64,000 nt of DNA from Halosimplex carlsbadense 2-9-1 (GTDB taxonomy: Archaea; Halobacteriota; Halobacteria; Halobacteriales; Haloarculaceae): positions 229,947 to 293,946 of the forward strand of contig NZ_AOIU01000031.1 of the NCBI RefSeq assembly GCF_000337455.1, read 5' to 3'. Below, one piece after another: positions 7,705 to 16,632 of this stretch. The notes below the pieces were generated by a model, which saw only the letters and a list, made by a program, of their open reading frames with translations, made no database searches and had not been told where the DNA came from. Each line of letters begins with the position of its first letter. Positions within the stretch are counted from its first letter, which is position 1. The translations under genes and the position numbers were made by a program.

Positions 7705-8946
7705 TTACGCTTCGTCGAACAGCGTCTCGCCTTTCACCATGTGGTCCTCGACGGTGTCCAGATCCAGGGTGACGCCCAGGCCGTTCTCCTCGGGGACTTT
7801 CATGTAGCCGTCCTCGATGAGGCCGTCCTCTTCGACGAGGTCTTCCCACCAGTCGAGTTCGTAGGAGTGGTACTCGACGGCCAGGGAGTTCGGGACGCTC
7901 GCGCCGACGTGGGCGCTGGCGATCGTTCCGACGGGCGAGGAGACGTTGTGCATGGCGACGGGGACGTAGTACTGGTTGGCCACGTCGGCGATCTTCCGCG
8001 TCTCGCGCATGCCGCCGATCTTCGGCATGTCCGGCGCGACGATGTCGACGGCCTGTTCCTCGATGAGTCGCCGGTGTTCGGTGACCCGGTAGCGGTTCTC
8101 GCCGACGGTGATCGGCGTCGTCGTCGAGTCGGTCACCTTCTCCTGAACTTCGAGGTTCTCCGGCGGGACGGGGTCTTCGAGCCACCACACGTCGTAGTCG
8201 TCGATGGCCTCGGCCAGCCGCTCGGCGGAGTTGCCCGAGAACGTCCAGTGACAGTCGAAGGCCACGTCCGCCCGATCCTTGACGCGCTCGGTGACTTTCT
8301 CGACGATCTCGGCCTTGTGGCGGATCTCGCCCGGGCGGAGGTGGCGGTTGGCGCGGTCCTTCTCGTGGCCCGAGGGCACGTCGAGGTCGAACTTCAGCGC
8401 GTCGTAGCCGAGTTCCTCGACGACGCGTTCGGCCTCGTCGGCGCAGGCGTCGGGGTCGGCCTCCTCCTCGGTGTGACAGTCGCAGTAGACGCGCATGTGG
8501 TCGCGGTACTTCCCGCCGAGCAACTGGTAGGCGGGCACCTCGATGATCTTGCCCGCCAGGTCGTGCAACGCGACCTCGATACCGGAGATGGCCGAGACGG
8601 TGACGCCCTCGACGGAGCCCTCGCCGGACATCTTCTGGATCAGGTGTTCGTACAGGCGGTCGATGTCCAGCGGGTTTTCGCCGATGAGGAACGGCGCCAT
8701 CCGCTCGATCAGCTCGGGGATGCCCGCGCCCCAGTAGGCCTCACCGGTGCCGACGAGGCCCGCGTCGGTGTAGACCCGCACCAGCGTCCACGGGAAGTTC
8801 CCGTCGACCATCGTCGTCTGTACGTCCGTTATCTCCACGTCTCGGCCGCCGCCGCGCTTGGCCGAGGCGCCCATCGTCTCGGCCGACAGTTCCCGCATCG
8901 TGTACTCGGCGTTCGGATCGTGGAGGTCTCTGTAGTCTCGTGCCAT
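7705..8946 (-). CDS. xacD: Sugar-acid dehydratase, enolase superfamily (xylonate/gluconate dehydratase)
   Basis: A 413-residue mandelate racemase/muconate lactonising enzyme-type dehydratase. Apparent metal ligands are Asp231 (FDCHW), Glu257 (LEDP) and Glu283 (GEN). Lys185 (KFDLD) and His333 (AMHN) lie at the usual acid/base positions. The N-terminus (LHDPNAEYTMRELSAETMG, GGGRDVEITDVQTT) matches what I recall of haloarchaeal xylonate dehydratase XacD and gluconate dehydratase GnaD, which cannot be told apart here. The xylose dehydrogenase 4 kb away favours XacD: xylonate to 2-keto-3-deoxyxylonate. A TATA-like box at 8970-8977 supports the start. Confidence 0.8.
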   Translation of the reverse strand: MARDYRDLHDPNAEYTMRELSAETMGASAKRGGGRDVEITDVQTTMVDGNFPWTLVRVYTDAGLVGTGEAYWGAGIPELIERMAPFLIGENPLDIDRLYEHLIQKMSGEGSVEGVTVSAISGIEVALHDLAGKIIEVPAYQLLGGKYRDHMRVYCDCHTEEEADPDACADEAERVVEELGYDALKFDLDVPSGHEKDRANRHLRPGEIRHKAEIVEKVTERVKDRADVAFDCHWTFSGNSAERLAEAIDDYDVWWLEDPVPPENLEVQEKVTDSTTTPITVGENRYRVTEHRRLIEEQAVDIVAPDMPKIGGMRETRKIADVANQYYVPVAMHNVSSPVGTIASAHVGASVPNSLAVEYHSYELDWWEDLVEEDGLIEDGYMKVPEENGLGVTLDLDTVEDHMVKGETLFDEA

Positions 8947-8969
8947 GCCGGCGGCTACTTGTGGCCTCT

Positions 8970-8977
8970 ACTAAAGT
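8970..8977 (-). promoter_or_regulatory. TATA-like promoter of the dehydratase gene
   Basis: On the minus strand the sequence reads ACTTTAGT, centred about 27 bp before the ATG at 8946. This spacing predicts a leaderless or nearly leaderless transcript. Confidence 0.5.
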
Positions 8978-9119
8978 GTGGAGGAATCGCCGCGTATCTG
9001 TTCGGCTCTCCGGAACGGATCGGCTATCCAGTCGCCCCTCCGGAACGGCTCGCCCGTCGGGTCGCCGCTGGGAGACGGGCTCACCGCCGGACGCGCTCGC
9101 GGACGTGCCGGCTGCCGTG

Positions 9120-9656
9120 TCAGCCGTCCGACTCGGCGTCGGCGCCGTCCTCGATCCGGGCTTCGAGGTCTTCGAGGCGGGCGCGCAGTCGCTGGTACTC
9201 CTCGCTGCTCTCGAGTTCGGCCGGGTTCTTCTCGACGCGCAGCGTGGCGACTTTCGCCGAGAGGGCGTGATACTCCCGGACGACGGCACGCTTGTCGAGT
9301 CGGTTGACGGCCTCGGCGACCACGGACTGCAGTTGCGCGCCCTCGACCGGTTTGAGCAGGTAGTCGTCGAAGCCCATGTCGACGATGTCGAAGCCGGGGT
9401 CGACCGCGGTGACCATCACCACCCCGCAGTCGATGTCTCTCCCCCTGATGCGTTCGAGGACCTCCCGTCCCGAGAGGCCGTGCATCCGTCGGTCGAGCAA
9501 CACCACGTCCACGTCCGCGGTCACCTGTTCGAGCGCCGACTCCCCGTCGTACGCGGTCGATACGTCGTAGGATTCGCTGAGTTGACTCGCGTACACGTCC
9601 GCGACTGCCTCGTCGTCGTCGACGACCAGCACGGTCGCTACCCCCCCTTGGACCAT
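9120..9656 (-). CDS. HalX-domain response regulator
   Basis: A 178-residue two-component receiver protein. The acidic pocket VVDDDE (11-16), phospho-acceptor Asp55 (VVLLDRRMHG) and conserved Lys102 (LLKPVEG) are all present. The C-terminal part (about 115-178, AVNRLDKRAVVREYHALSAKVATLRVEKNPAELESSEEYQRL) is the HalX domain, a helical domain found with haloarchaeal receivers. No DNA-binding domain is visible, so output is probably by protein contact. No histidine kinase is adjacent, so the partner is elsewhere. A minus-strand TATA-like ATTATAAAA at 9688-9696 lies about 36 bp before the start. Confidence 0.88.
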   Translation of the reverse strand: MVQGGVATVLVVDDDEAVADVYASQLSESYDVSTAYDGESALEQVTADVDVVLLDRRMHGLSGREVLERIRGRDIDCGVVMVTAVDPGFDIVDMGFDDYLLKPVEGAQLQSVVAEAVNRLDKRAVVREYHALSAKVATLRVEKNPAELESSEEYQRLRARLEDLEARIEDGADAESDG

Positions 9657-9717
9657 GTATCGCAGTTGGCGGGTACCCGATTTAGGGTTTTATAATAGAA
9701 TCTGACACGTCCCGTCG

Positions 9718-9900
9718 TCAACCGGCCCACTCCTCGCGGTGGGCGTCGCTACAGAAGTGTGTCGTCTCCACCTGGCCGTCGTCGACGCGCGTGACGACCC
9801 TGTGGTCGGGGTCCTGTACCAGCGCCGCGCCGCAGACGGCGCACGTCGGCGCCTCCTCCTCGGATACGTCTTCGTTGAGATCGGACGTGGGATCCACCAT
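9718..9900 (-). CDS. Small zinc-binding protein (TRASH/MYM-like)
   Basis: A 60-residue acidic protein with a likely single zinc site: Cys20 and Cys23 (TCAVCGAAL) followed by Cys50 and His54 (THFCSDAHREEW). The pattern CxxC...FCSxxHxxEW is that of TRASH/YHS-like small metal-binding domains often seen alone in haloarchaea. The start at 9900 is favoured over one at 9942, which adds a basic segment. The function is unknown; metal sensing or a protein-binding adaptor is possible. It sits between the HalX regulator and the nucleotidylyltransferase with short gaps. Confidence 0.72.
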   Translation of the reverse strand: MVDPTSDLNEDVSEEEAPTCAVCGAALVQDPDHRVVTRVDDGQVETTHFCSDAHREEWAG

Positions 9901-9964
9901 CGTGTCCGAGTCGTATGTACGGACCCACTTAACCGCATACATCGACGCCGGCCCGACCCCCCGG

Positions 9965-11149
9965 TCAGCGGTCGCGGGTGACCGACTCGCCGGGCGCGCT
10001 GGTCGCGCCCGCCGAGAGTTTCACACCGGGGTTGAGGCTCGTGTTGATCCCGGTCTTGGCCCCGTCACCGGCGACGACGCCGAACTTCCGGCGGCCGGTC
10101 GAGACGCGCTCGCCCTTGACGGTGACGCGCACGTCGCCGCCGTCGTGGCGGAGGTTCGCCACTTTCGTCCCCGCGCCGAAGTTCACGTCCCGGCCCAGCA
10201 CGCTGTCGCCGACGTAGTTGTGGTGCGGGACGTGCGTCCCCGCCATGACGACGCTGTTTTTCACTTCGACGGCGTTGCCGACGTGGGTATTCTCGGCCAG
10301 CAGCGTCGCGCCGCGGACGTAGGCGTTCGGGCCGACTCGTGCGCCCTCGCGGATCAGCGCCGGTCCCTCGACGACGACGCCGGCGTCGACGGTCGCCCCC
10401 TCCTCGACGACCACGTCACCGCGCAGGTCGGCCGACTCGTGGACCGCCCCGCGCACGTCGCGGTCGAGTTCGGCGATCTTCCACTCGTTGGCCTCCAGCA
10501 GTTCCCAGGGACGACCGCAGCCAAGCCAGCGCTCGACCTCGACGGTCCGGACCGAGTGCTCGTCGATGACTTTCGAGAGCACGTCCGTGATCTCGTGTTC
10601 GCCGCGTTCGCTCACCGGCACGTCGAGCCACTCGCGGGCCTCGGCGGGGAAGCGATAGGCCCCGACGTTGACCAGGTCCGTCGGCGGGTCGGTCGGTTTC
10701 TCGACGATGCCGGTGACGACCCCGTCGCCCACCTCGAAGACGCCGTAGCTGGTCGGGTCGTCGACGCGGTAGGTGCCGACCGCCGGGCCGTCGGCCGAGA
10801 GGAGGGCGTCGACGCTCGCGCGGTCGTAGAGGTCGTCGCCGTTGAGGACGGCGAACGGGCCGTCGAGGTACTCCCTCGCGCAGTCGACGGCGTGGGCGGT
10901 TCCGAGTTGCTCCGCCTGGACGGCGTATTCGACGGGGACGCCGCGATACTCCTCGCCGAAGTACGCCCTGACCGCGTCGGCCTCGTAGCCCACCACGAGG
11001 ATCAGCTCCGAGGCGCCCGCGTCGACGGCCGCGTCGGCGCCGTGGGCGACCAGCGGTCGGTCGGCGACCGGCAGCATCGGCTTGGGCAGCGACTCCGTCA
11101 GGGGACGCATCCGGGTTCCCTCCCCGGCCGTCAGCAGGACGACTTGCAT
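9965..11149 (-). CDS. glmU: Bifunctional sugar-1-phosphate nucleotidylyltransferase/acetyltransferase (GlmU-like)
   Basis: A 394-residue two-domain enzyme. Residues 1-230 form the nucleotidylyltransferase: VVLLTAGEGTRMRPLTESLPKPMLPV is the signature loop, with LNGDDLYD and IVEKPTDPPTDLVNVGAYRF following. Residues 240-390 are hexapeptide repeats of a left-handed beta helix, with HHNYVGDSVLGRDVNFGAGT resembling the GlmU acetyltransferase site. It probably makes UDP-GlcNAc (or a dTDP/UDP-sugar) for glycosylation of surface proteins. The ATG at 11149 places the signature at residues 4-28, the normal position; the longer in-frame extension is not supported. Confidence 0.87.
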   Translation of the reverse strand: MQVVLLTAGEGTRMRPLTESLPKPMLPVADRPLVAHGADAAVDAGASELILVVGYEADAVRAYFGEEYRGVPVEYAVQAEQLGTAHAVDCAREYLDGPFAVLNGDDLYDRASVDALLSADGPAVGTYRVDDPTSYGVFEVGDGVVTGIVEKPTDPPTDLVNVGAYRFPAEAREWLDVPVSERGEHEITDVLSKVIDEHSVRTVEVERWLGCGRPWELLEANEWKIAELDRDVRGAVHESADLRGDVVVEEGATVDAGVVVEGPALIREGARVGPNAYVRGATLLAENTHVGNAVEVKNSVVMAGTHVPHHNYVGDSVLGRDVNFGAGTKVANLRHDGGDVRVTVKGERVSTGRRKFGVVAGDGAKTGINTSLNPGVKLSAGATSAPGESVTRDR

Positions 11150-11325
11150 GTACGACACCGGTCGCCCGGACGACTCATAGTGGTACCGCAACGGGATCCG
11201 GTGACACACCGCATCTCGACCCACCGACGACGTATTCGGCCGCTTCGGCTCGGAGATATATCATGAGTTGTGATACCGCGACACATACAAGAGCGGGCGC
11301 CACGTAGCGTCCTAACCGAAGGCCA

Positions 11326-11748
11326 ATGCCACGATCCGACGACACCGAGGGGGGAACAAACGAACGGAGACCGCCGACCGAGGGGAGCGAGTCAGCGGAC
11401 GGGTCGGACGCTCGCCTTCCCGCGTCGGTCGTCGCGGACCTGCGCGCGAGCGACCGGCGCCGTCGAGTGCTCGCCCGCCTCGACGACTGCGACGGACCGA
11501 TCCCGGTGTCGGACCTGGCGCGGCTCGTCGTCGCCGCCGACCGGGGCAAGAGCCCCGGAGACGTCCCCGTCGACGTCGTCGAACGAGTCCGCGAGGACCT
11601 GTTCCAGCGTCACCTGCCGAAACTGATCGCGACGGGGGTGGTCAGCTACAACTCGCTGGTCGGGACGGTGGAACTGGCGAGCGACGACCCGAGACTGCTC
11701 GGCGACGACGGCGGCGACCGGGTCGATGACCCCCCGACACTGGAGTGA
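11326..11748 (+). CDS. DUF7344-type winged-helix protein
   Basis: A 140-residue protein with a disordered, charged N-terminus (1-30) and a compact domain from about 31: LPASVVADLRASDRRRRVLARLDDCDGPIPVSDLARLVVAAD, then VRVDLFQRHLPKLIATGVVSYNS-like residues to the end. This layout, with a helix-turn-helix followed by HLPKLxxxGVVxY, is typical of the haloarchaeal DUF7344 family of predicted winged-helix regulators. The target is unknown. It is the first of three plus-strand genes (11326, 11807, 12708) with gaps of 58 and 112 bp. Confidence 0.75.
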   Translation: MPRSDDTEGGTNERRPPTEGSESADGSDARLPASVVADLRASDRRRRVLARLDDCDGPIPVSDLARLVVAADRGKSPGDVPVDVVERVREDLFQRHLPKLIATGVVSYNSLVGTVELASDDPRLLGDDGGDRVDDPPTLE

Positions 11749-11806
11749 ATCGGGAGCAGACCGAACGGAAAGAACAAAACAGGCAGCTTCCTAACCGCCG
11801 GGTACT

Positions 11807-12595
11807 GTGACGAACACGCAGGTAACGCACGTCCAGATCGACAACTACGGTCCCTGGACGGTCACGCCCGAGCCCCGGCGGGAGGTCGACCTTCAGACGC
11901 TGCAATCGCGGCTGTACGCCGACCTCTCGCAACTGATCGGCAACCGCGGCGGCTACGTCTTCTTCTCGCGGTTCGACAACATGATCGCCGTCACGAACGG
12001 ACTCGACGAGGACGACCACGCGCTCATCCAGGAGTCGGTCGCCAACCGCTACCCCGTCACGATGAGCCTCAGCGTCGCCACCGGGACGACGCCCGCGGAG
12101 GCGCTCGGCACCGCGACGGAGGCGCTCCAGGAGGCCGGGAGCGCCCAGGACAAGTCCCGCCGGGAGATCCTTCGGGGCCGTACCATCGACGATGAGTTCC
12201 GGACCGAGGAGGACCTGCAGATCGCCCACTTCGACGTGAACGACGCGACGGGCAAGTACACCGACCAGCTCAACGAGTTCGATACGTTCATTCGGATCGA
12301 GCAGGGCTACGCCGAACTCATGCGCTACATGCGCCGGGCCTACGACTCGTTGTCTTTCTTCGTCGGCGGCGACAACGTCATCGCCGTCTGCTCCGACATG
12401 GACGCCGCCGAGTATCAGGACGCGGTCGACCACGTCCGCGACGCGGTCGACGTGGAACTCAAGGTCGGCGTCGGCCGCGGGCGCGTCGCCCAGGACGCGG
12501 GGATGGCGGCCAAACACGCCCTCGAAGAGTGCCGCGCGACCGGTGAGGACGTACACGTCGACTGGACGACCGGTGAAGCCGACCCCTCGGCGTGA
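11807..12595 (+). CDS. gch3: GTP cyclohydrolase III
   Basis: A 262-residue protein matching archaeal GTP cyclohydrolase III, which converts GTP to the formylaminopyrimidine FAPy at the start of F420/riboflavin precursor synthesis. The two related half-domains are visible: GGYVFFSRFDNMIAVTNGL near residue 45 and SFFVGGDNVIAVCSDM near 180, which correspond to the GGDEF-like folds of the family. The ending GVGRGRVAQDAGMAAKHALEECRA is also typical. Translation starts at GTG 11807. It is a cytosolic enzyme with a metal-dependent reaction. Confidence 0.9.
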   Translation: MTNTQVTHVQIDNYGPWTVTPEPRREVDLQTLQSRLYADLSQLIGNRGGYVFFSRFDNMIAVTNGLDEDDHALIQESVANRYPVTMSLSVATGTTPAEALGTATEALQEAGSAQDKSRREILRGRTIDDEFRTEEDLQIAHFDVNDATGKYTDQLNEFDTFIRIEQGYAELMRYMRRAYDSLSFFVGGDNVIAVCSDMDAAEYQDAVDHVRDAVDVELKVGVGRGRVAQDAGMAAKHALEECRATGEDVHVDWTTGEADPSA

Positions 12596-12707
12596 ACGGC
12601 CCGTTCGACCCGTCTCGCTGGATAGTTTCTGCCCCGCAAAATACGGCGCGCGCCGTCTTAAGCGTGGTGCAGATAGCTTTTAGACGCAGTGTGGTAAACG
12701 TCCGCAC

Positions 12708-13301
12708 ATGGAACCAGACGCGAGCGTCCGGGAGGTGATGGACCGCGAGTTCGTCGGGGTCAGCGAGGCGGACGACCTCGAGGAGACGGCCGAGTTGATG
12801 CTGGAAGAGGGGACAGACAGCGCCGTCGTCCTGCGGGGGAGCGACCCGGTCGGGGTCGTCACCGAACGGGACGCGCTCGCGGCGTTCGTCGATGCCGGTG
12901 AGGACTCGCCCAGCGTGTCCGAAGCGATGACCGACGCGCTGCCGACCGTCTCGCCGGAGATGACCATCGCCGAGGCGGCCGACGAGCTGTCCGTGGGGTC
13001 GACCCAGCGGGCCCTCGTCTCCGACGGGGACGAACCGCTCGGCGTGCTGACCGAACGGGACCTGTTGACCGCCTCGCCGCTCGCTCGGACGGCCAACGGT
13101 GCCGCGATGGCCGAGCGCGAGCGAGCGGTCGCCGGGGTCACCGAAGGCCGGGGGAACCCGGACGCCGAGCCCGCGGAGACGCGCCGGAGCGGCGGGTCGC
13201 GGTTCGAGGACCAGTCGCTGTGCGAGGCCTGCGGGTCGCTCTCGCGGGAGCTCTCACCGTTCAACGGACAGCTGCTCTGTCCGGACTGTCGGGACATCTG
13301 A
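12708..13301 (+). CDS. CBS-pair protein with C-terminal zinc ribbon
   Basis: A 197-residue protein with two CBS motifs, about 5-58 (VREVMDREFVGVSE...PVGVVTERDAL) and 70-122 (VSEAMTDALPTVSPEMTIAEA...LGVLTERDLL). A linker leads to a C4 zinc ribbon with Cys172, Cys175, Cys191 and Cys194 (LCEACG...LLCPDC). CBS pairs bind adenine nucleotides, so this is probably an energy or nucleotide sensor that acts through its ribbon; the partner is unknown. A TATA-like TTTTAGA at 12678-12684 lies 28 bp before the ATG. Confidence 0.88.
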   Translation: MEPDASVREVMDREFVGVSEADDLEETAELMLEEGTDSAVVLRGSDPVGVVTERDALAAFVDAGEDSPSVSEAMTDALPTVSPEMTIAEAADELSVGSTQRALVSDGDEPLGVLTERDLLTASPLARTANGAAMAERERAVAGVTEGRGNPDAEPAETRRSGGSRFEDQSLCEACGSLSRELSPFNGQLLCPDCRDI

Positions 13302-13498
13302 CGCCGCCACACACCGACGAAACTGCCGCGGTCACCGGCGTGCGGAGCCGTCGGCGAGTAAGCGCCCATTACATGGACCGAATCTGTCACGATTCTGCCC
13401 ATCGGATCGGCCGGGCTGTTCTGACGGATTCTCGAAAGCTGTGCGGGCGCGTCCCGTCGTTCCTATTGCGATGAGAACGTGACAGTTTTTGGGACACC

Positions 13499-13504
13499 TT
13501 TATA
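13499..13504 (+). promoter_or_regulatory. TATA box of the Liv substrate-binding protein gene
   Basis: TTTATA lies about 31 bp before the ATG at 13533, with T-rich DNA (CAGTTTTTGG) just upstream. This predicts transcription starting within a few bases of the start codon. Confidence 0.55.
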
Positions 13505-13532
13505 GTGACTGGTTGACAAGGAACGTGGTAAG

Positions 13533-14903
13533 ATGTCTCGCAAGATACGTCGACGGAAGATACTCAAGGGGCTCGGTGTCGCGGGCGTCGCGGGGTTGGC
13601 CGGGTGTGCGCAGGCGGGGGAGGACACGCCGACGGAGGAAGACAGCGGTGGCGACGGTGGTGACGGTGAGGACATGTCGACCGCCACCCCGACCGACGAG
13701 TCCGGGGACGGCGACACGGACACGGAGACGGACGCGGGTGGGGACGGTGGCGCCGTCGAGTCCCGGACCATCCGGCTGGGGATCCTGATGGGCGTGACCG
13801 GCCAGCTCTCGGATCTGGGCCCGCCGATCCGGCAGGGAGCCGAGCTGGCGGCCGACTACATGGACGAGGAGAGCGACACGTTCACAGTCGACTACCAGTT
13901 CGAGGACACGGCGACGGACCCGAACACGGGAATCTCCGGCGCCGAGTCGCTCGTCTCGGCGGGCTACCCGATGATCGCCGGTGCGCTGTCCTCGACGGTG
14001 ACCATCCAGACGGCCAACAACGTGGCGATCCCGAACGGCGTCGTCGAGTGCTCGCCCGCGAGCACGTCGCCGGCGATCACGGACCTGGAGGACAACGGCT
14101 ACCTCTACCGGACGACGCCGACGGACGCGCTGCAGTCCGAGGTGATGACCCAGATCGGCCGCGAGCGCCTGGAGGCGTCGACGACGGCGACGCTCGCGCT
14201 GAACAACGACTACGGACAGGGGCTGGCCGACGCCTACGTCTCCGCCTGGGAGGACGCGGGCGGGACCGTTCAGCAGGAAGTCAGTTTCGAGCCTGGCGCC
14301 TCGTCGTACACATCCCAGCTGAGTTCCGCGCTACAGGACCAGCCGGACCTGTTGATGATCGTCGGCTACCCCGACAGCGGCGTCCGGATCTTCCGCGACT
14401 TCTACAACGACTACTCGCAGGACTTCTGCGACGTCATCGTCCCGGACGGTCTCCAGAGCGGGAGTCTGCCGGGCAACGTCGGCAACTCCATGCGCAACGT
14501 CTGGGGCACGGCCCCGACCTCGACCGGTCCGGGTCGGGACACGTTCGACTCGCTCTACCAGGAGGCCTACGACAGCGATCCCTCGGAGAGCCCGTTCACC
14601 GGCCAGTCGTTCGACGCCGTCGCGGTACTGGCGCTGGCCAACGCCGCCGCGGGCGAGAACGACGGCGAAGCGATCCGCGACCAGATGAACGCCGTCGCCA
14701 ACGAGGGCGGCGAGGAGGTCACGCCGGAGAACCTCGCCGAGGGCCTGGAGATGGCCGCCAGCGGCACCGAGGTCAACTACCAGGGCGCCTCCAGCGCCGT
14801 CGAGTTCGACGACGTGGGCGACATCGCCGCCGCCACCTACCAGTTCTACCGCTACCAGGAGGGCGGCTTCGAGGTCATCGAGAACATCGAATACTCTGCC
14901 TAG
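13533..14903 (+). CDS. livJ: Liv-type ABC transporter substrate-binding lipoprotein
   Basis: A 456-residue secreted binding protein. The N-terminus has a twin-arginine stretch and lipobox (IRRRKILKGLGVAGVAGLAGC), so Cys25 is the likely lipidated residue. A Thr/Glu/Asp-rich tether (26-75) follows, then the type I periplasmic binding fold starting IRLGILMGVTGQLSDLGPPIRQGAELAADYM. It resembles branched-chain amino acid, amide or urea receptors; the ligand is not certain. It ends 32 bp from the end of livF on the other strand, so receptor and translocator genes are convergent. Confidence 0.9.
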   Translation: MSRKIRRRKILKGLGVAGVAGLAGCAQAGEDTPTEEDSGGDGGDGEDMSTATPTDESGDGDTDTETDAGGDGGAVESRTIRLGILMGVTGQLSDLGPPIRQGAELAADYMDEESDTFTVDYQFEDTATDPNTGISGAESLVSAGYPMIAGALSSTVTIQTANNVAIPNGVVECSPASTSPAITDLEDNGYLYRTTPTDALQSEVMTQIGRERLEASTTATLALNNDYGQGLADAYVSAWEDAGGTVQQEVSFEPGASSYTSQLSSALQDQPDLLMIVGYPDSGVRIFRDFYNDYSQDFCDVIVPDGLQSGSLPGNVGNSMRNVWGTAPTSTGPGRDTFDSLYQEAYDSDPSESPFTGQSFDAVAVLALANAAAGENDGEAIRDQMNAVANEGGEEVTPENLAEGLEMAASGTEVNYQGASSAVEFDDVGDIAAATYQFYRYQEGGFEVIENIEYSA

Positions 14904-14935
14904 CTCGGGGCCGAATTCACCGTTTTCGAGCCCGC

Positions 14936-15718
14936 TCACCCGCCGAGGAACTGCTGGCGCACGCTCTCGTCGGAAAGCAGCGCCTCGCCCGAGTCGACGA
15001 AGCGGTTCTTGCCCTGCACGAGGACGTAGCCGCGGTCGCACCGGCGCAGCGCCTCCGTGGCGTTCTGTTCGACCATCAGTATCGCCGTCCCGGCCTCGTT
15101 GATGGCGTCGATGCGGTCGAACAGGTCGTCGACGAGATCCGGAGCGAGCCCCGCGGAGGGCTCGTCGAGCAGGAGCAGGTCGGGGTCGAGCATCAGCGCC
15201 CGCCCCATCGCGAGCATCTGCTGTTGGCCGCCCGACAGCGTCCCCGCGCGCTGTTCCTCGCGCTCCTGAAGAATCGGGAAGCGGTCGTAGACGGCCGCCA
15301 GCGCGTCGTCGGGGAACTCCTCGCGGATGTACGCGCCCATCTCCAGGTTCTCGCGGACCGACAGGCCCGCGAAGACGTTCTCGTTCTGGGGCACGTACCC
15401 GAGGCCGTGGTGGACCATCGACTCCGGCGCCTCATCGGTGATGTCCCCACCATCGAACGTGATCGACCCGTCGAACACCCGGGTGAGGCCGAACACGGAC
15501 TTCATCACCGTCGACTTGCCCGCGCCGTTCGGGCCGACGATGGTGACGTACTCGCCGTCGCCCACGTCCAGATCCACGTCCGTCAGGATCTGCAGGTCGC
15601 CGTACCCCGCGTCGAGGCCCCGGACCGAGAGCAGCGGGTCCGCGGGGGCCGACGCCGAATCCGCGTCGGCCTCGGTCGCGTCGACCCCGGTCGCGCCGGA
15701 CCGCTCGGCGTCGCTCAC
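14936..15718 (-). CDS. livF: ABC transporter ATPase LivF
   Basis: A 260-residue ATPase with Walker A GPNGAGKST (62-70), Q-loop GYVPQNENVF, signature LSGGQQQMLAMGRAL and Walker B LLLLDEPSAGL. QNENVFAGLSVRENLEMGAY is characteristic of LivF. A short acidic N-terminal extension (about 27 residues) precedes the ATPase core. The start is GTG at 15718, which overlaps the livG stop by 4 bp (GTGA). It is the last gene of the livHMGF operon and is cytoplasmic, bound to LivH/LivM. Confidence 0.93.
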   Translation of the reverse strand: MSDAERSGATGVDATEADADSASAPADPLLSVRGLDAGYGDLQILTDVDLDVGDGEYVTIVGPNGAGKSTVMKSVFGLTRVFDGSITFDGGDITDEAPESMVHHGLGYVPQNENVFAGLSVRENLEMGAYIREEFPDDALAAVYDRFPILQEREEQRAGTLSGGQQQMLAMGRALMLDPDLLLLDEPSAGLAPDLVDDLFDRIDAINEAGTAILMVEQNATEALRRCDRGYVLVQGKNRFVDSGEALLSDESVRQQFLGG

Positions 15719-16632
15719 AGGTCCTCCCCCAGGTAGGCGTCGACGACGCGTTCGTTCGATCTGATGTCCGCGGGCGGCCCCTCCGCGAGGACCTGGCCCT
15801 GGTGCATGACGATGACGTGTTCGCAGTGTTCCATGATGAGGTCCATGTCGTGTTCGACCAGCAGGAAGGTCAGTCCGTCCTCGCGCAGCTCGTGGACGCG
15901 GTCGAGCAGCTTCTCCTCCAGCGTCGGGTTGACGCCGGCGAACGGTTCGTCCAGCAGCATCATCGACGGGTCGACCATCAGCGCCCGGGCGAGTTCGAGC
16001 AGTTTCCGCTGGCCGCCGCTGAGGTTGCCCGCGTACTCCTCGGCGAGGTGGTCGATCTCGAACAGCTCCAGGGTGTCCCACACCCGCTCGCGAAGCTCGC
16101 GCTCCTCCTCGCGGACTCGCCCGCGGAGGACAGGTGCGACCGCGTCGACCAGCTTCTCGCCCGACTGGCCCCGCGGCGCGAGCATCAGGTTCTCCAGCAC
16201 GGTCATCTCCTCCAGTTCGCGGGCGATCTGGAACGTCCGCACGAGCCCCTCGTTCGCGACCGCGGCCGTCCGGGCACCGGTGATCTCCCGCCCCTCGAAG
16301 GTGACCCGTCCGCCGTCGGGGTCGTGGACGCCGGTTATCAGGTCGAACGTCGTCGACTTGCCCGCACCGTTCGGGCCGATGAGCCCGGTCAACGTCCCCC
16401 GCTCGACGGCGAAGGAAACCCCGTCGACGGCGTCGATGCCGCCGAAGCGCTTCGAGAGGCCGTCGACGACCAGCGAGGCGTCGGCCGGGTCGAGCCCGTC
16501 GCGCTCGGTGCCGGCGGGCGTCGTCGATTCGGCGTCGTCGACGTCCGCGGCGGTCTCGACGGGGTCCGAAGTTGTCGCGGCGGGCTGTTCGGTCGTCTCG
16601 GCCGTCTCGGCGGTCGGCGCGTCGTCACTCAT
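15715..16632 (-). CDS. livG: ABC transporter ATPase LivG
   Basis: A 305-residue ATPase with an acidic, Thr-rich N-terminal extension of about 50 residues before the core (LVVDGLSKRFGGIDAVDGVSF). Walker A GPNGAGKST is at 86-94, signature LSGGQRKLLELARAL and Walker B MMLLDEPFAGVNP follow. LVRTFQIARELEEMTVLENLMLA is the LivG-specific region. The ATG at 16632 overlaps the end of livM by 8 bp. It forms the ATPase heterodimer with LivF. Confidence 0.92.
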   Translation of the reverse strand: MSDDAPTAETAETTEQPAATTSDPVETAADVDDAESTTPAGTERDGLDPADASLVVDGLSKRFGGIDAVDGVSFAVERGTLTGLIGPNGAGKSTTFDLITGVHDPDGGRVTFEGREITGARTAAVANEGLVRTFQIARELEEMTVLENLMLAPRGQSGEKLVDAVAPVLRGRVREEERELRERVWDTLELFEIDHLAEEYAGNLSGGQRKLLELARALMVDPSMMLLDEPFAGVNPTLEEKLLDRVHELREDGLTFLLVEHDMDLIMEHCEHVIVMHQGQVLAEGPPADIRSNERVVDAYLGEDL

